Below, piece after piece: positions 1 to 11,543 of a stretch of DNA of 64,000 bases. The DNA comes from Chytridium lagenaria (Eukaryota > Chytridiomycota > Chytridiomycetes > Chytridiales > Chytridiaceae). The notes under the pieces are model-generated. The model saw only the letters and a list, made by a program, of their open reading frames with translations, made no database searches and was not told the origin of the DNA. The DNA lies in the NCBI GenBank assembly GCA_025449115.1, contig JAHLKC010000129.1:1-64000 (forward strand), given 5' to 3'. The translations under genes and the position numbers were made by a program. Each line of letters begins with the position of its first letter. Positions within the stretch are counted from its first letter, which is position 1.

Positions 1-649
1 CATGCGGCTTCCAAGAGGATATCGGCAGACCCACGCCTTTCATGTAAGCCCAACCCCCCACATCCACTGAAACTACCCACATACTAATCGTTATCCGGTA
101 GAACTGTCATCATTGATCTAGTATTCGACTTCTGGATCGACCGACTCATGTCAACCCGTAGTTGCATCGACGACCGCGATCTCGAAAAAATCAACCTCTT
201 TAAAACTCGCTCTTGTGATCATGAAAGCCCCTCGCCTCCGTTCCTTTGAGGAGCGTCGGATCCGTCTTCTCTGCGCCGACCTCCTCCAAGCCAACGTCCT
301 CTTCATCCAAGGCGACATCATCAAAGCCGCCACATCCACCTCCAAAGCCATCCGTTTGAACCGTGACCAGTTATCCCACTGCACCTTGCTTTCGGGTGTT
401 CTGCATGCAAGGTGTGCGAAATTGGCGATGGCGGCACATTTTAAGGTGAAGAAGGAGAAGAGGAAGGGGGTGTTGGTGAGAGATTGGTTTGGACCGCAGA
501 TGTGGGGGTGGACGAGGCTTGGGGAGGTGGGGCATGAGATATGGGAGGCAGAGGCGTTGATTCATGCCAAGAGGGCGACGGAGCTTTTGACGACAGCGAA
601 CGCGTCGTTTTTGTTAGGGCGATTAGCATCATCGGTGCCCACTGATTAA
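1..649 (+). CDS. Unidentified helical-repeat-like protein, 3' part only
   Basis: The gene runs in from the left edge. A first coding piece ends near 41 at a plausible donor (CAT|GTAAGC). An intron ends in CCGTAG at 161, and the last exon reads from about 162 to a stop at 647-649. The exon gives about 160 residues rich in Leu and Ala with helix-pair character: blocks such as RRIRLLCADLLQANVLF, GDIIKAATSTSKAIRLN and EALIHAKRATELL resemble TPR-like hairpins. A related pattern occurs in the helical region of separase-type proteins, but nothing decisive is visible, so I do not name it. It may be truncated, because the frame ends abruptly before AT-rich sequence. Codon use is GC-rich and typical of this window, so a real exon is likely even though the function is unknown. 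Confidence 0.4.
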
Positions 650-2365
650 ATAAATAGGTTTTAGAGAATTATAACTCACATTAGAAGTACATAATCTTTC
701 CGAAATGTGTATCTTCTTTGGCAAACATGTTTAGGCGAATAAACAGTCAATACTAATGCCGTCACTCATTTCCTGTTATCAGAAAAAGTATTTGACTTGA
801 GAACTAAACAAAAATAACGTACAACACCTTAGTAAAAACTTTACTAAACATTATTTACAACCTATTCACGTAAACACGAAAAAAATTTATAAACCAACTT
901 CACCAGACCATTCCCCAAACATATAATGTACAAAACACCATTCTTCATACACACCCTTTTACCTTGACATTTTGTCTTCAAAAGTTCAATTGACAAACTC
1001 CACACCAGAAAAACCGCAAATGCTCATCCATCGAGCCACCTCCCGGCTCACCATCTCACACCGCGCCATCCTCCGAACCATCACCAGCATATCATCATCA
1101 TCATCACCATCATTCATCCCTTCATCTCCATCAACACCTTTCACTCGCCCATCATCAACATTACCGGAGGGTTTGCCTCTGCAGGGTTAGGAGCAGGGTT
1201 TGTGCAGATGGTTGGGAAATCAGTGGTGCCGGATCTTTAACGTTGGTGAGTTGTCCGTTTTAGTCTTCCCCACTCACTCCATTGCAAAAGTGGTTTTTTA
1301 TATTGACGTTTTTCTCCTCCCCGGTTTTTTTGTTTGCGCAGAGCGAACACCCTGATCAACTCTCGTTATCGCGTTGGCGGCAGACTACACTCTTGATGAC
1401 CACTTTTGGCGTCGCGGATGATGGATTTGTGAAAGAATTCGGGGTGAATGGTTCGTACGGAATGATGGGAGTAGAGATTGTTGGCATTTGCGGAAGAGGG
1501 GTTAAGCATGAGGATGATATCAGCGTAAATAGTGGGGTTGGAAAAAAATCGGATGCGGGGAAGAGGGGGTTTAGAGAATTTTGTTTTTAAGATAATAGAT
1601 CAATGGAAAACCTTTCACTCTATTTTTAAGTACTTTCAAAGAGCCTTTTTTGTGAATGTGGAAATAGAAGTTAAACCTCAGATTTCTTCTCGCGCTTCGG
1701 TACTTTCTTCGGTTCCTTTTTCTGTTATCGTAAAACCTCAGGAAATTTGAGGGTTTTGTAACATACGAGTGCACAAAAAAGAAAGAATTTACTGAAAAAC
1801 GGGGACTCCGTGAAGGTAGATTTATCCTAAGATAAAAATATGAATTCATAAGCAGTACGTGATCTATGACAATCCGTTTTAGAAGATAAAAGAAAAGTGA
1901 ACGCCCCCGAAAGTCTCGAAAAGGTTAGCGCTCACACAGAAATTTCACTTATATTCCAGAGAAATTGTGTGTGTTTGTGTGTGGTGTGTTTATGTTTTCA
2001 CATTTTTTGTGAGTGCAATGTTTTTCCAATGTTTTTCGGCTTAAGCGTTACTTGGGGGTCAAGTTTCAAAACTTCATACATATTTAAACCCGTCAAGTTA
2101 CAAATAACAACAACACGCAAACACACAAAAAAAAAACAACACAAAAACACACAAAGTAAAAAATACATCTTAAGGGGAACAAGTTCGTCGGACTTTAGGG
2201 GTGACGAAAATCTTTCACGACTTGCCACCCCAATCAATCGACTTTCTCACATCAAAATCCAACCCTCCAGCTCCCATGATGGGTGAAAACGTTTTCATTT
2301 CTGGTAACCATCAAGATGGAGTGACGTAGATGGGGTGGTGTTGAACCCCGAGAGGTTCAAAAGTC
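650..2365. other. Mostly non-coding, with a weak coding-like trace at about 1110-1600
   Basis: This is AT-rich spacer with scattered short runs of A or T. A plus-strand stretch at about 1110-1242 reads as a plausible peptide containing ITGGFASAGLGAGFVQMVGK. It is followed by a GTGAGT donor near 1243 and a TTTGCGCAG acceptor near 1341, after which an open frame continues to about 1590. The frames on the two sides do not join convincingly and no family is recognisable, so this may be a decayed gene or chance. From about 1900 to 2160 there are only GT/CA-rich and A-rich low-complexity stretches. Confidence 0.25.
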
Positions 2366-4513
2366 CTAACGACGGTCGACGACCAAATTCAGTACCGGTG
2401 GGACGTTGTCGGCGCGTTGTGTTGGAACGAAAGGGAGTCCGCCAAACGAGGTGTTGATGGAGCCCGGCTACAAAAAAAAAGGAGGAGGGAGGGATGTAAG
2501 AGGCATGTGCTTTAAAAATAGAAAGGGAAGGGGTTTTACCTTTGCTGCCATGATCACCTCTACAAGGGCCTTCATCCAAGCTCCCTTGATGGTTTCATCT
2601 TCCGCCAACAAATTCCACACCTTCAACCCGTCCCCTCCCTCACGCTAACCTGTACAACCGGTTTCCCTTTAAACACAGGCCCCTCGCGCTCGCCACATCC
2701 GTTCCCAACCCCACATCCACGGTCCCCAAACACCTTTCCGACGCGTCAGCGCTCGAAAGAAATGCAACGACGACGTTGCCGGTATCAACACAAAGTACCG
2801 TTTCTTCCATGACCTGAACACGGTGGACATGGTGTGAATCTGGAGGTACCCTTGCATGGAAGGATGTTGGGAAAGGTAAGAGGAGAGCGTGTCAGAGTTT
2901 TCGAGACCCATCCTTCGAATGGCTTTGGCGGATTTGGAACGACGTCGAGAGGCACGACGGTTGGAACGGTCGTCGTCAGAGTCATCGTGGGAGGTGAAGG
3001 TGGATTGGGAGGGTCGACGTGCATGGATGTGGTTAATGAGGGACGACGTTGGGTTGTTGTTGGGGATGAAACGAGGGATGGACGACGTGGGGTTTCAGCT
3101 GCAGGTGGGATTTGAGGAGCGATACCATGATTTTCAGGGCTTTAGGGGACTGGAAACCGTCGCTGGATGGAGGGGTCATCATGGACATTGGACGGAATGA
3201 TCGTTGCGGGTGGTCGGATTCATTGAGACCCATCATGCGGAGGGCTTTGATGGTGGAGACTGGGCGTTTCTTTTTCCGGGAAAGTGACGCTGGGAGGATG
3301 GAATCATCGCTGTCTGAATCGTTCCCTAGGATAGGTTGGAAATTTTGAGGAAGACCAGAAAGAGTTTGACGTCGATCGGTGGGTGATTCGATGGGTTGAT
3401 CCGAGGGAACCGTGGTCCCAGGCATCACGGATCGACGGAAAAGATTAGCTTCCTCCTTTTCGCTCATCCCCATCATACGAACGGCTTTAGCGTGTCCGCT
3501 TTTCGTGCGGACCATTTTCGGGGATTCGAAAATCGAGTCCGTGTCATTAGGACGTGGAGAGGAACGGTAGGAATCGTTTCATCTGGGTAAAACCCGGATG
3601 AAGAGATTGAACCGGGTGTATCACGACCCCCTGTGTCCAACCCCATGGCTTTCATGATATCACCATGACTATCCTTTTTCATCCCCGTCAATCCGGTCAC
3701 TCAGTTCAGTCAATTCCACAATCATCCCTTCCATCTCCACCGCAAAGGCATCGAGACGTCCGAAAAGTTCTCCAACGCTGGATGACACGACACGAGGGTT
3801 GGTTAACCCTGCTAATGAGACGGATAACCTTGTCAAGGATGGAACGGGGGATGGAGAGTTTCGAAGCTTTTGTGGGATGTCATCACGCCATGATGCGATG
3901 GCTGCAGCGGCTACCTCTGAATCCGAAATCCCCATTCCTCGCATTTCAATCGTCACCGCATGTTCACGAGCCCGTTGTGCAGCAGCTAAAGTGGTCATAG
4001 CCATCTGATCCAGAATCTCCATATCATCTTCACTGTCCGTGAAGGAATCGGATAGACTGCTCTCATCGTCAAAGGTTGGGGTGGTCATTGTTTTACGATG
4101 CGAGAGGATGAGTTCCAGAGAAAGTTGGAGGGACTCGAGGTGTGTTGTTTGATCTTTTGGAACGCTCTAACCCTTGAATCGGGTGAGAGGTTGTTGAAGA
4201 ATTTGGTGGAATGACATGAGCTCTGACATGCGGTGACGCTGGGAAAGCGTGGAGATGGTGGAACTATGACTCTTTGCTCGCATACGGGGTTGGGAGTGAA
4301 GACGGATGTATGGGGATGTTGACGTGGTGGTGGTGGAGGTGCTGCGTTGAAGAGGTTTTGGAGTGGATGATGTCCAGATGGGGTTTTCGATAAAGGCGTC
4401 ATCTTCTACTGCCATGATCAGCATGTCCATCATGTCCGTGACGTCTTCTTCTGGAGACTCTTTTTCGGAGTGACCACTAGATCCATGGCAGAGTCCACTG
4501 CCAGTTCCGTCAT
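2366..4513 (-). CDS. PH-domain protein with repeated K-A-x-R-x-M-G motifs
   Basis: This is a membrane/phosphoinositide adaptor-type protein by domain content. The start is the ATG at 4511-4513 (MTELAVDSAMDLVVT). An acidic and Ser/Thr-rich N-terminal half holds a helical segment (MTTLAAAQRAREHAVTIEMR, about 3920-4000). A disordered middle then carries five short motifs: DIMKAMGLD, KAVRMMGMS, KALRMMGLN, KALKIMGIA and KAIRRMGLE (about 3640 down to 2910). A PH domain follows: strand 1 MQGYLQIHTM, the classical FRSWKKRYFVL, then FKGKPVVQVSVREG, and the terminal Trp helix AWMKALVEVIMAAK. The last intron (about 2537-2470, GTAAAA..TTGTAG) leads to a short tail ending VLNLVVDRR. At least four single-base slips interrupt the frame (near 4460, 4087, 3130 and 2655). 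The PH call is firm. The partner and pathway are unknown. Confidence 0.8.
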
Positions 4514-4793
4514 CTTTTGTATAATAAAGTCTACGTAGAAACGCTCTATAATCTCCTTTTTCCTTCTTTCCCCTTTCTTATCCGCGTCCTCTCTCTCTCT
4601 TTCGTGTCGTCTCCTTAAAGTCCTTGAGGTGTGTGATGGATGTGATGAAGGAATGTGATGGATGAATGAATGGGAATGGACGGACAGCACCTCTGATGGC
4701 CCTTTACAAAAACAACAACAAAAAAAAGCAACACAAACTGTGGCGTCCTGCGCCTTCAAATAAATTACACAAAGATGTAACCAATCATTATAA

Positions 4794-4881
4794 ACCAAAC
4801 CAACCAACCAACCAACCTATAATCCTATCGTCCAATCATTTAAACCATAAATCCAACCAACCAACCAACCAATATCCACCA
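4794..4881. repeat. AACC tetranucleotide microsatellite, two tracts
   Basis: Two runs of tandem AACC (about 4794-4818 and 4853-4881) are separated by related A/C-rich sequence. They lie in the short spacer upstream of the PH-domain gene. They look like simple replication-slippage repeats and carry no visible coding potential. Confidence 0.8.
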
Positions 4882-5339
4882 TATCATCCAATCAAACCCT
4901 CTCAAAGATTCACATCACCACAAAAATCACTGTAAAATCCTTTCAAGCAAAATATCTTACAGAATAAATCAGTCTCATAAAAATAAATGTATTCCAGCAC
5001 CTCCTACACCCTCCACCTCCTACACTCTCTCCAAACAAAAAATAACCAACAACGCAGCACCATCAAAAAAAATCAATAAAAAAACAAACGGGAATCTATG
5101 GCACAAAAATAAAAAAAAAAAAACCCAACACTCAAAAAAAGGGGGGGGGGCAAAGATGGGGATATATCCTCAACACACAAAACGCGCGCAAAAGGAAGAA
5201 GAAAAAAAAAAGACAAAAAAACGCACACTGCCTCACTCAAAAAAAATATAATAAAACATTGTGACTGGAAATAACAAAAGAAATTCAGCATAAACATGCA
5301 TTTTCACATCAACAAAAAAAAAAAAGGGAGACTCCTCCC
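4882..5339. other. Low-complexity spacer, 3' side of the PWWP gene
   Basis: A-rich sequence holding several A runs and a G10 run at about 5142. It follows the stop of the minus-strand PWWP gene and probably contains its 3' untranslated region. An open frame on the minus strand here is only poly-Phe/Pro-like translation of homopolymers. Confidence 0.6.
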
Positions 5340-8230
5340 TTATTCAATGCCTTGCACCGCGTCAACAGACGCAACTTCCTCCTCCTCCCTCTTCCTCACC
5401 TCCCCCACATCCACACTCTTTCGTTGCACCTCAATAGGTGGTGTAGGATACGACCCATCCTCCCCACTCTTCACCTCAACAACCCCTTCACTCACATCCC
5501 CCTCTCCAACATCTCCATCCACCCCTCCCTCACCCTCCATCTCAACATCCTCAGCCACGGTATCACCCCGCCCTTCATCAACCTCCTTCTCCACCTCCGG
5601 ATCCTCACTCGTAACAGGTGCCGACACGGGTACCGGTGACATTGATTCCTTCACGTCCATCTCAGTATCCTCAACACCCGCAACAGGCGCACCTTCCACC
5701 ACCACCTCCTCCTCCTCTTCCTCCTCTTCACGCGTCTCAACCTCCATCTCGACAACAACCATTGGTACAACTGTCGGTACAGGTACAGGTATCGGTGGTG
5801 GTGGTGGAGGTGACGCATCCACATGTCTCACCGCTAAAGGATTAACCCGTTGAACAGCTAACCACAAAAAAAAAAAAAACGTTTAACACTCAGAAACTTC
5901 AACAACAACAAAAATAAAATCAAATACAATTACAAAATCTCCATACCTTGATACCTCTCAATCCATCTCCGCTTCTTACTCACAGGCATCAAATCCTTCA
6001 ACATAGTCGGCTCACCCCTCTCTGGAAAAAACACTATCAATAAAACCATCCTCAACGGAAAAACAGGAAAAAAAAGCTGTAAGAAAACTCACCCCATCTC
6101 CTAACAACCGCAACCCCCTGTTGCTGCTGCTGCTGTTGCACAACCCTCACCTGTCGCGTCGCCGCCTGCGCAACACTCTGATAAGGCAACATGGGCACTC
6201 CATGTACAGTCGGCGGCATCACAGCAGGTATCGACATCCCAGGCGTAGATGGAACAACCGGTGGTTTCTACAAAAATAACAAACAAAAAAAACCCCCAAA
6301 CGTCAGTAAGGTACAGAAAAAAGGAAGAGGGGGGGGGTGACAAAGGCAAGAAAAACATTTAAAACAAAAACTCACCAAAAGATCCCCATCCTCGTCCTCC
6401 TCCTTCTTCTCCCCCTCCTCCTCCCCAACCGGCGACTCCACAACCTTCCGCTCCCCTCCACACCCTCCACAAACCCCCTCAAACCCTTCCTCCCCACCAC
6501 ATCCACACTCCGTCATCCGGATGGGCGAAGCAGACCGAGATCGCTTCAGGGGATAATAGAGGAGGAAGAAGACCCAGCACACCCACTCCGAGGTGTTTGC
6601 TCATAATCAGAGGGATCAACAGATGACCGATGTTTCGACGTCACTGAACGTCCAGAATGCGGCGGTGGGGAAACAGAAACAGACGTTGCATGACCAGAAG
6701 AAGGACGCGACTTTGCCTGAAAATCAATAAGAAAAAAATTACACACCGTCAACAAAACACCCCCACAAAAAATATTAATAACAACACAAAACTACACACC
6801 TTTTTAAACTTCTCCCCTCCTGCAACCGGAACCGCCGGACTCGTCACCGACATCTCCCTCTTCACCTTCTTACTCACGGCATCCCCACCTCCCCCAACCC
6901 CCTTTTCTTTCCCTCCTTCCCCGAACTCTTCTTCTTAGCAGCACTCACACTCTGCACCCCAACCTTCTTCCCAACCACACTCGGATGATCATGCAACCAC
7001 CGAAACGACGGTGGTGGTATCCCCGTATCCCAAAACTGCGTCGCGAGTCGAACAGCATTGTCAGCCTTAAACTGCGGACCGTCGGGACCAGAGACGTACA
7101 GAGTGTATGGGGGGCGGAGCGGGTTAAAGGGGACAGCGTCGGTTTCGGGGATGATGGAACTGGGACATAGCATGAGAGATATTCTTGGGATGGGTAAGAA
7201 AAAAAAAAAAAAAGACTTACAATGATCCGTCTTCGAAATAGCAGACAAGGTATTCTCCGTCCTTGGGTTCAGTCACATCGCTGTCCACTGATTTTTTGAA
7301 TTTTTCAAACTCGGACGGCGGCACAACCTAGTGGAAAAAAAAAAGGGAAAAGGCGGAAAGGAGCGTGAGCTGAAAAATTCAATGCAATCAACATATAGTG
7401 TAAATAAACCTACCAAAGCAGGCCACCACCATGGCGCATCATCATCATCCGGATCCACAAAAACCACTCGTCCCTCCCTCGAAATCGGCACCGCCACCAT
7501 CGGTGAAACCGCAGATGTGGTAGACGGTCCCGATATCGACCGTCTCGGTGCTGACCCATTCCCCACAATCGAATTTGTCATGGGTTTGGACGATGGTGGT
7601 TTGTTGTTGGCCCTGGCGTGTGGATGATGAAGACTCTGTTGCTGTTGAGGATTGCTGTTGAGGACTCTGTTGCTCCTGTTGTTGTTGATGCTGCTGCTGT
7701 TGAGGAGTTTGACGATGATGCTGTGATGCAGGTGTGACGGGGTACTGTGATGCACTGTGACGACGGATGTGAGAGTCGGAATGATCCATAGTGTTGGGAG
7801 TGTGGTAGTGATGTTGATCAGGATGCGTGGGGTAGCCGTAGGCGCTCTTCATCGGTGTAGAGTCAAAGTTTAGCATACGACGGGCACCAGGCCCCCCGAA
7901 GTAAGCCTCGGCCCACTCTTGTGGTGTGTTGTGGTGTTGAAAGGGAGGCTGGTGGTGTGGTGGTTGAGATTGGGGCGGATGAGGGAGGTTTGACCAGTAA
8001 GTTTCGGCGGGAAGACCAACGTCAACGTTTCCAAGCATGTGTGCGGAGGAGTAATAGGCGGGAGAAGGACTACCGCCAAAGCCCTTTGAGAAAAAAGGGT
8101 GCCCTTGATGGTACTGGTCTGCGTAGGAAGGTGGGTAGTAAGGATAGAGAGGCCTGGTAAAGGGCAGGTGCGGGATGGGCGGTGGAGGGGTGTCAATGGA
8201 CTTTGTCTTTGCGGGGTTGAATGGTGGCAT
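5340..8230 (-). CDS. PWWP-domain chromatin-associated protein
   Basis: PWWP domains read methylated histone tails and DNA, so a nuclear chromatin role is likely. The start ATG is at 8228-8230 (MPPFNPAKTKSIDT). The first ~200 residues are Pro/His/Tyr-rich with a glutamine tract (about 7640-7720). The PWWP domain begins with GRVVFVDPDDDDAPWWWPAL (about 7490-7415). An intron (about 7412-7331) separates it from PPSEFEKFKKSVDSD and YLVCYFEDGSF. A second intron near 7225-7165 precedes the end of the domain and a helical segment with LATQFWDTGIPPPSF. A basic NLS-like stretch (KKVKREM) follows, then MPVSKKRRWIERYQ (about 6005-5950). A very acidic tail with Glu runs ends at the stop at 5340. Single-base slips occur near 7610, 6920 and 6548. 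The motif starts WWWP instead of PWWP-Pro, but the rest of the fold pattern matches. The exact complex is unknown. Confidence 0.75.
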
Positions 8231-9238
8231 TCACTCATGAACCAGTCGCAAAGATGTTTAAAGTTGGGCCTCTATAGCCGCACAAGATGTGTGTTCTCTA
8301 CCTTCACACACTCTTACTCGCACACTTTTTGCGTAGGCCTGATCAAGCTCGCTCACGATAAAGTGCAATCTAGTCCTGGTGGCAAAAAGGGAAAACCCGT
8401 TGAAACTGAGCCACGGGTAGAGGAAAGGTTGAAACTGGCTGTTTACTCTTTTGCTGCTGCTGCTCCTGTTGCTGTTGCTGATGAAAAGGTATAAGGTGTT
8501 GGTTTGCGTAAGGGCGGAAACTGAAGAAGGGAGAGAGAGGAGGAAAGAGTACAGAAAGGTAGCTGGTTGGGGCTGGGTAGGTGGTTGTAAGGTTGGAGAG
8601 GGGAAGACTATCCCAAGAGTGACAAGAAGAAGCAGCAAGCAAAGTTGGGAGTGGTTTGCAGAGTAGAAGGCAAAGCGCTCTGAAGGTGGTGGTGATGGTG
8701 GGAGGTTTGATGGAGAGAGTGGAGTGGTGAGGTGAGTCAGTGAGTGATATGGTGTGATGTGTATATCCAGTCCCTAGCGACGACAGTGTGGAGTATGAGC
8801 TCCACAGATAGTAGAGAGAGAGACAGAGAGAGTGATGGAATGTGAAGGAAGAAAGTGAAGGAAGGGATGATGGATGATGATGGGAGGGGGAGTAGCAGCA
8901 GCAGCAGCAGCAGTGGGTGAGTGGTTGAAAGAAGGATTTGCTGCCTACCCTCTCTGTATTTCCAGATAATTTAATTAATTCATTATTTATTTTATTTTTA
9001 ATATTAATATTCTTGTGCATATAAATTATTTTTAATTATTTTAGATTCACTTTGAAGATTTTATTATTATTTATTTATTATTATTTCTTTTTCATCATTT
9101 TATTCAACTTTTTTTTTTTTTTTTTTCTTTTTTTTTCTTTTTCAAATATCAAAAAAAAATAAAAATCAAATTAATCATAATCCGACAAACCAACACCCCA
9201 ACACTGTTGATATTTTTATTTTATTTTATATTGTAGCC
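8231..9238. promoter_or_regulatory. Divergent intergenic region between PWWP gene and Fcf2 gene
   Basis: Head-to-head spacer of about 1 kb between the starts at 8230 (-) and 9239 (+). It contains a CTG/CAG-rich stretch at about 8451-8480, a GA-rich stretch near 8813-8835, a CAG run near 8894-8914, and strongly AT-rich sequence with long T runs from about 8960 to 9130. A TTGTAG lies directly before the Fcf2 ATG and could be the acceptor of an intron in the 5' untranslated region. Long open frames across 8370-9020 on the minus strand are low-complexity translation and I do not call them genes. Confidence 0.5.
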
Positions 9239-10447
9239 ATGACTGACGATCTCGACACTCTTCTCCAAAGGGCATCGGAGAACCTTCTCAAACGTCGTCA
9301 AGATGCACAACAAGCTCAAGACGTCCTTCAGCAGCAGAAATCTGAAGCCCTCGTCTCACTCTCAGAACAAGACTCCACCTCCACCACATCCCGCAAATCT
9401 AAATCCGCCATCAAGTAAGCTGCTCCCCCCCCCTCCCTCGCAACATTCCCCACAAACCTCTAACACCCTCCCGCACAGCCGTGTCCGTCTTCCACAGGCA
9501 TCCCTTCCAACACTTCATACCTGAAACCCACAGCATCTGGGAAATCAAAAAACAAACCAGTCACATTAAATAAGGACCGGATCAAGATTGTGGATGCGCC
9601 TGTCGGGTCGTTGGTGAAGGCTGGGCTGGATCAAAAGGTGTCGAAAGGGCTGGATAAACATCATGAGGATCTTGTGGAAAAGATTGTAATTCCAAAACGG
9701 GCAGAGGTGATGCCACCTACTCTGGACATGAGCGCAAAGGAAAAAAGAGGGTCAGTTTTCGTCGACATTTTAATCATTTTCATTTTCTTTGGGATATGAG
9801 AATTGAATGATAAACTAACCTTTTTTCTTGAATTATTATTATTTTCTTAATTTTTTTTACTAGTTGGCAAAGGAAGCTGAAACGACTGGCCCAGGCTGGT
9901 TCAACATGAAAGCTCCCGACCTCACCGACGAAATCAAGCGCGACCTTGAAGTGATCCGTTCCCGTGCCGCTCTCGACCCCAAGCGTCACTACAAAAAGGC
10001 CCCGACAAGAACCGTAAAGGCAAATCCCTGCCAAAGTTTTTCCAAATCGGCACCGTCATGGACAGCGCTACGGATTTCTACTCGGGAAGGTTGTCCAACA
10101 AGGAGAGGAAGAATGGCATCTTGGAGGAGTTGATGGCGGATCGAGATACAAAGGCGAGCTTGAAGAAACGGTTTACAAAAATTCAGGTTGCGAAAGAGGC
10201 GACGGCGAAACCTTATCGAAGACCTGTGGCGACGATGCGGGGGAAATCGAAAAAAGTGGCGTTATCGACTTCTGCGAAAAAGAAGATGCGCATGGTAGAA
10301 TGGTCTTTGGCGACGGGGTGGGGTGTCAGCTGGGAGAAGGGGGTTTGGGAATCTTTTTATTTAATTATCTTGGTTTGTTTGTTTTTATGGCTTCCACTAT
10401 TGCCCAACCCACGTGCGTTGTTTATCTCGGTCAAATATACAAAATAG
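9239..10447 (+). CDS. FCF2: Fcf2-type pre-rRNA processing factor
   Basis: Fcf2 (human TDIF2/DNTTIP2 C-terminal domain) is a nucleolar factor for early cleavages of pre-18S rRNA. The start is the ATG at 9239-9241, giving a helical N-terminus ([17 protein letters not shown]). Intron 1 runs from GTAAGC at about 9415 to CACAG near 9498. Intron 2 lies at about 9750-9863. The Fcf2 domain then reads [20 protein letters not shown], followed by [27 protein letters not shown] and [20 protein letters not shown] (about 9890-10145). A single missing base near 10003 (AAGGCCCCGAC) breaks the frame between HYKK and PDKNRKGK. A Lys-rich tail follows. The true end is uncertain: the open frame stops at 10447, but the basic tail typical of the family finishes near 10290, and a further intron or slip is possible. 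The gene is tail to tail with the BCL7-like gene. Confidence 0.85.
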
Positions 10448-10511
10448 AAACAAAGGACTGTCCATATCCCAACACCGTCTCTCTTCCGCGAAAACCTTAA
10501 ACTCCACTTCT

Positions 10512-11499
10512 TTAATTATCTACATCCATCTTTGTCTCCTCTATGGGCTTTGCAGGTTCCACCACGGGTTCCGTAACAGGTTCAACCTTTGCTTCATCCG
10601 TCTCCATCGCATCTCCATCCTCCACCAATGCCGTCACGACTTGAGAAAGATGGGGAAGGTGGGAGTTGAGGTTTCCTCGTGGGCGAACAGGACCGCGGAA
10701 TTCGGAGGCGTGGATCCATCTCCACCGTTTCCAGGTTGAAGCAAACCCGTCCGAATGTTTGGTGGGAATGCGGCGTGAACTTGTGCAGAGATGGATGCGG
10801 TGTCGGGTTCGTCCTCCTGCTTTTTAATAAAAATAACCCGTCACAAACCCTCCTTCATATCAATTACCACATCAAAAAAAACCCAACCTTTTCTGCATCT
10901 TTTTCTTCCGCCGTCGCTGCGATTGGGGATGGTTCGGGTTTCTCGGATTCAACTGCAACAGGTACATCCTCCTTTGGAGCTTCTTTTTAAAAAGAATCAG
11001 GAACAACCCAACCTTTCCAACAACGCCTCACTTCCTCATCAACAACCTCCTCCTTTCTTCCTCCTCCACTACCTCCTCATCAACCTCATCCTCCTCAAAA
11101 TTCTCTGGTTTCTTCCCAGGCACTATATTTAAAAAAAAACCGCATTTAAACCATCCGTCCGAACTCCCCCTAAAAAAGAAACAAACCTGCAATCCATTTA
11201 TACACCATAGCTCGATGCGATGACGGCTTTTGACCAACCACCGGCATCGTGTTGGTCGTTGACGGAGCTACCCATTTCCTTTCCCTACAGAAACCTTTTT
11301 AGAACCATTGTGCAAGAGACACCTCTTTACCATCGGGTTGTAGGCATCCAAAAGGGGATATCAGCGTACGGGTCTCGTTCTGCTTGCGCTTGAGCATTGT
11401 AATTACGGTTCGTGTAGGCTTGAGCAGCAGCTCTTCAACAAAATCAATCCTACGGCCCTATCGTTGCTTTCCTCACCTTACAGGCCGTTCCCTCTCCAT
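10512..11499 (-). CDS. BCL7-family-like protein (SWI/SNF-associated)
   Basis: In animals BCL7 proteins are small accessory subunits of SWI/SNF (BAF) chromatin remodellers. The start ATG at 11497-11499 (MERERPVR) joins over a 49-nt intron (GTGAGG..GTTGAAG) to AAAQAYTNRNYNAQAQAERD and then PFWMPTTR. The next intron (about 11335-11288) splits the diagnostic block RWERKWVAPSTTNTMPVV ... AMVYKWIA. This matches the BCL7 N-terminal pattern W-E-K-K-W-V ... K-W-V, but with a loop about a dozen residues longer than in animals. An intron (about 11188-11127) follows, then an acidic Glu-rich linker and a Pro/Glu/Thr-rich tail ending EETKMDVDN. Frame slips occur near 11030 and 10715. The family call rests on the single short motif, its N-terminal position and the acidic tail. 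Confidence 0.65.
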
Positions 11500-11543
11500 T
11501 TCCCCAAAAAAATTTCTAGTGACAAATCTCAAGAACAACACAC
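11500..11543. promoter_or_regulatory. Very short shared 5' region of BCL7-like gene and CFAP206
   Basis: The two start codons point away from each other and are 44 bases apart, so the transcription signals of each gene must lie inside this gap or inside the other gene's first exon. The gap is A/T-rich with a run of A opposite T. No clear TATA or named factor site is visible. Confidence 0.4.

Noticed and set aside
5296..5853. 185-codon plus-strand open frame rich in Ser and Thr
   Set aside because: It is the exact antisense of the acidic C-terminal exon of the PWWP gene, whose frame continues through spliced upstream exons.
8370..9020. 216-codon open frame on the minus strand upstream of the PWWP gene
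   Set aside because: It is Cys/Ser/His/Gln runs translated from CAG, GA and GGT-type simple sequence, and its 5' end enters AT-rich sequence. It is most likely leader sequence.
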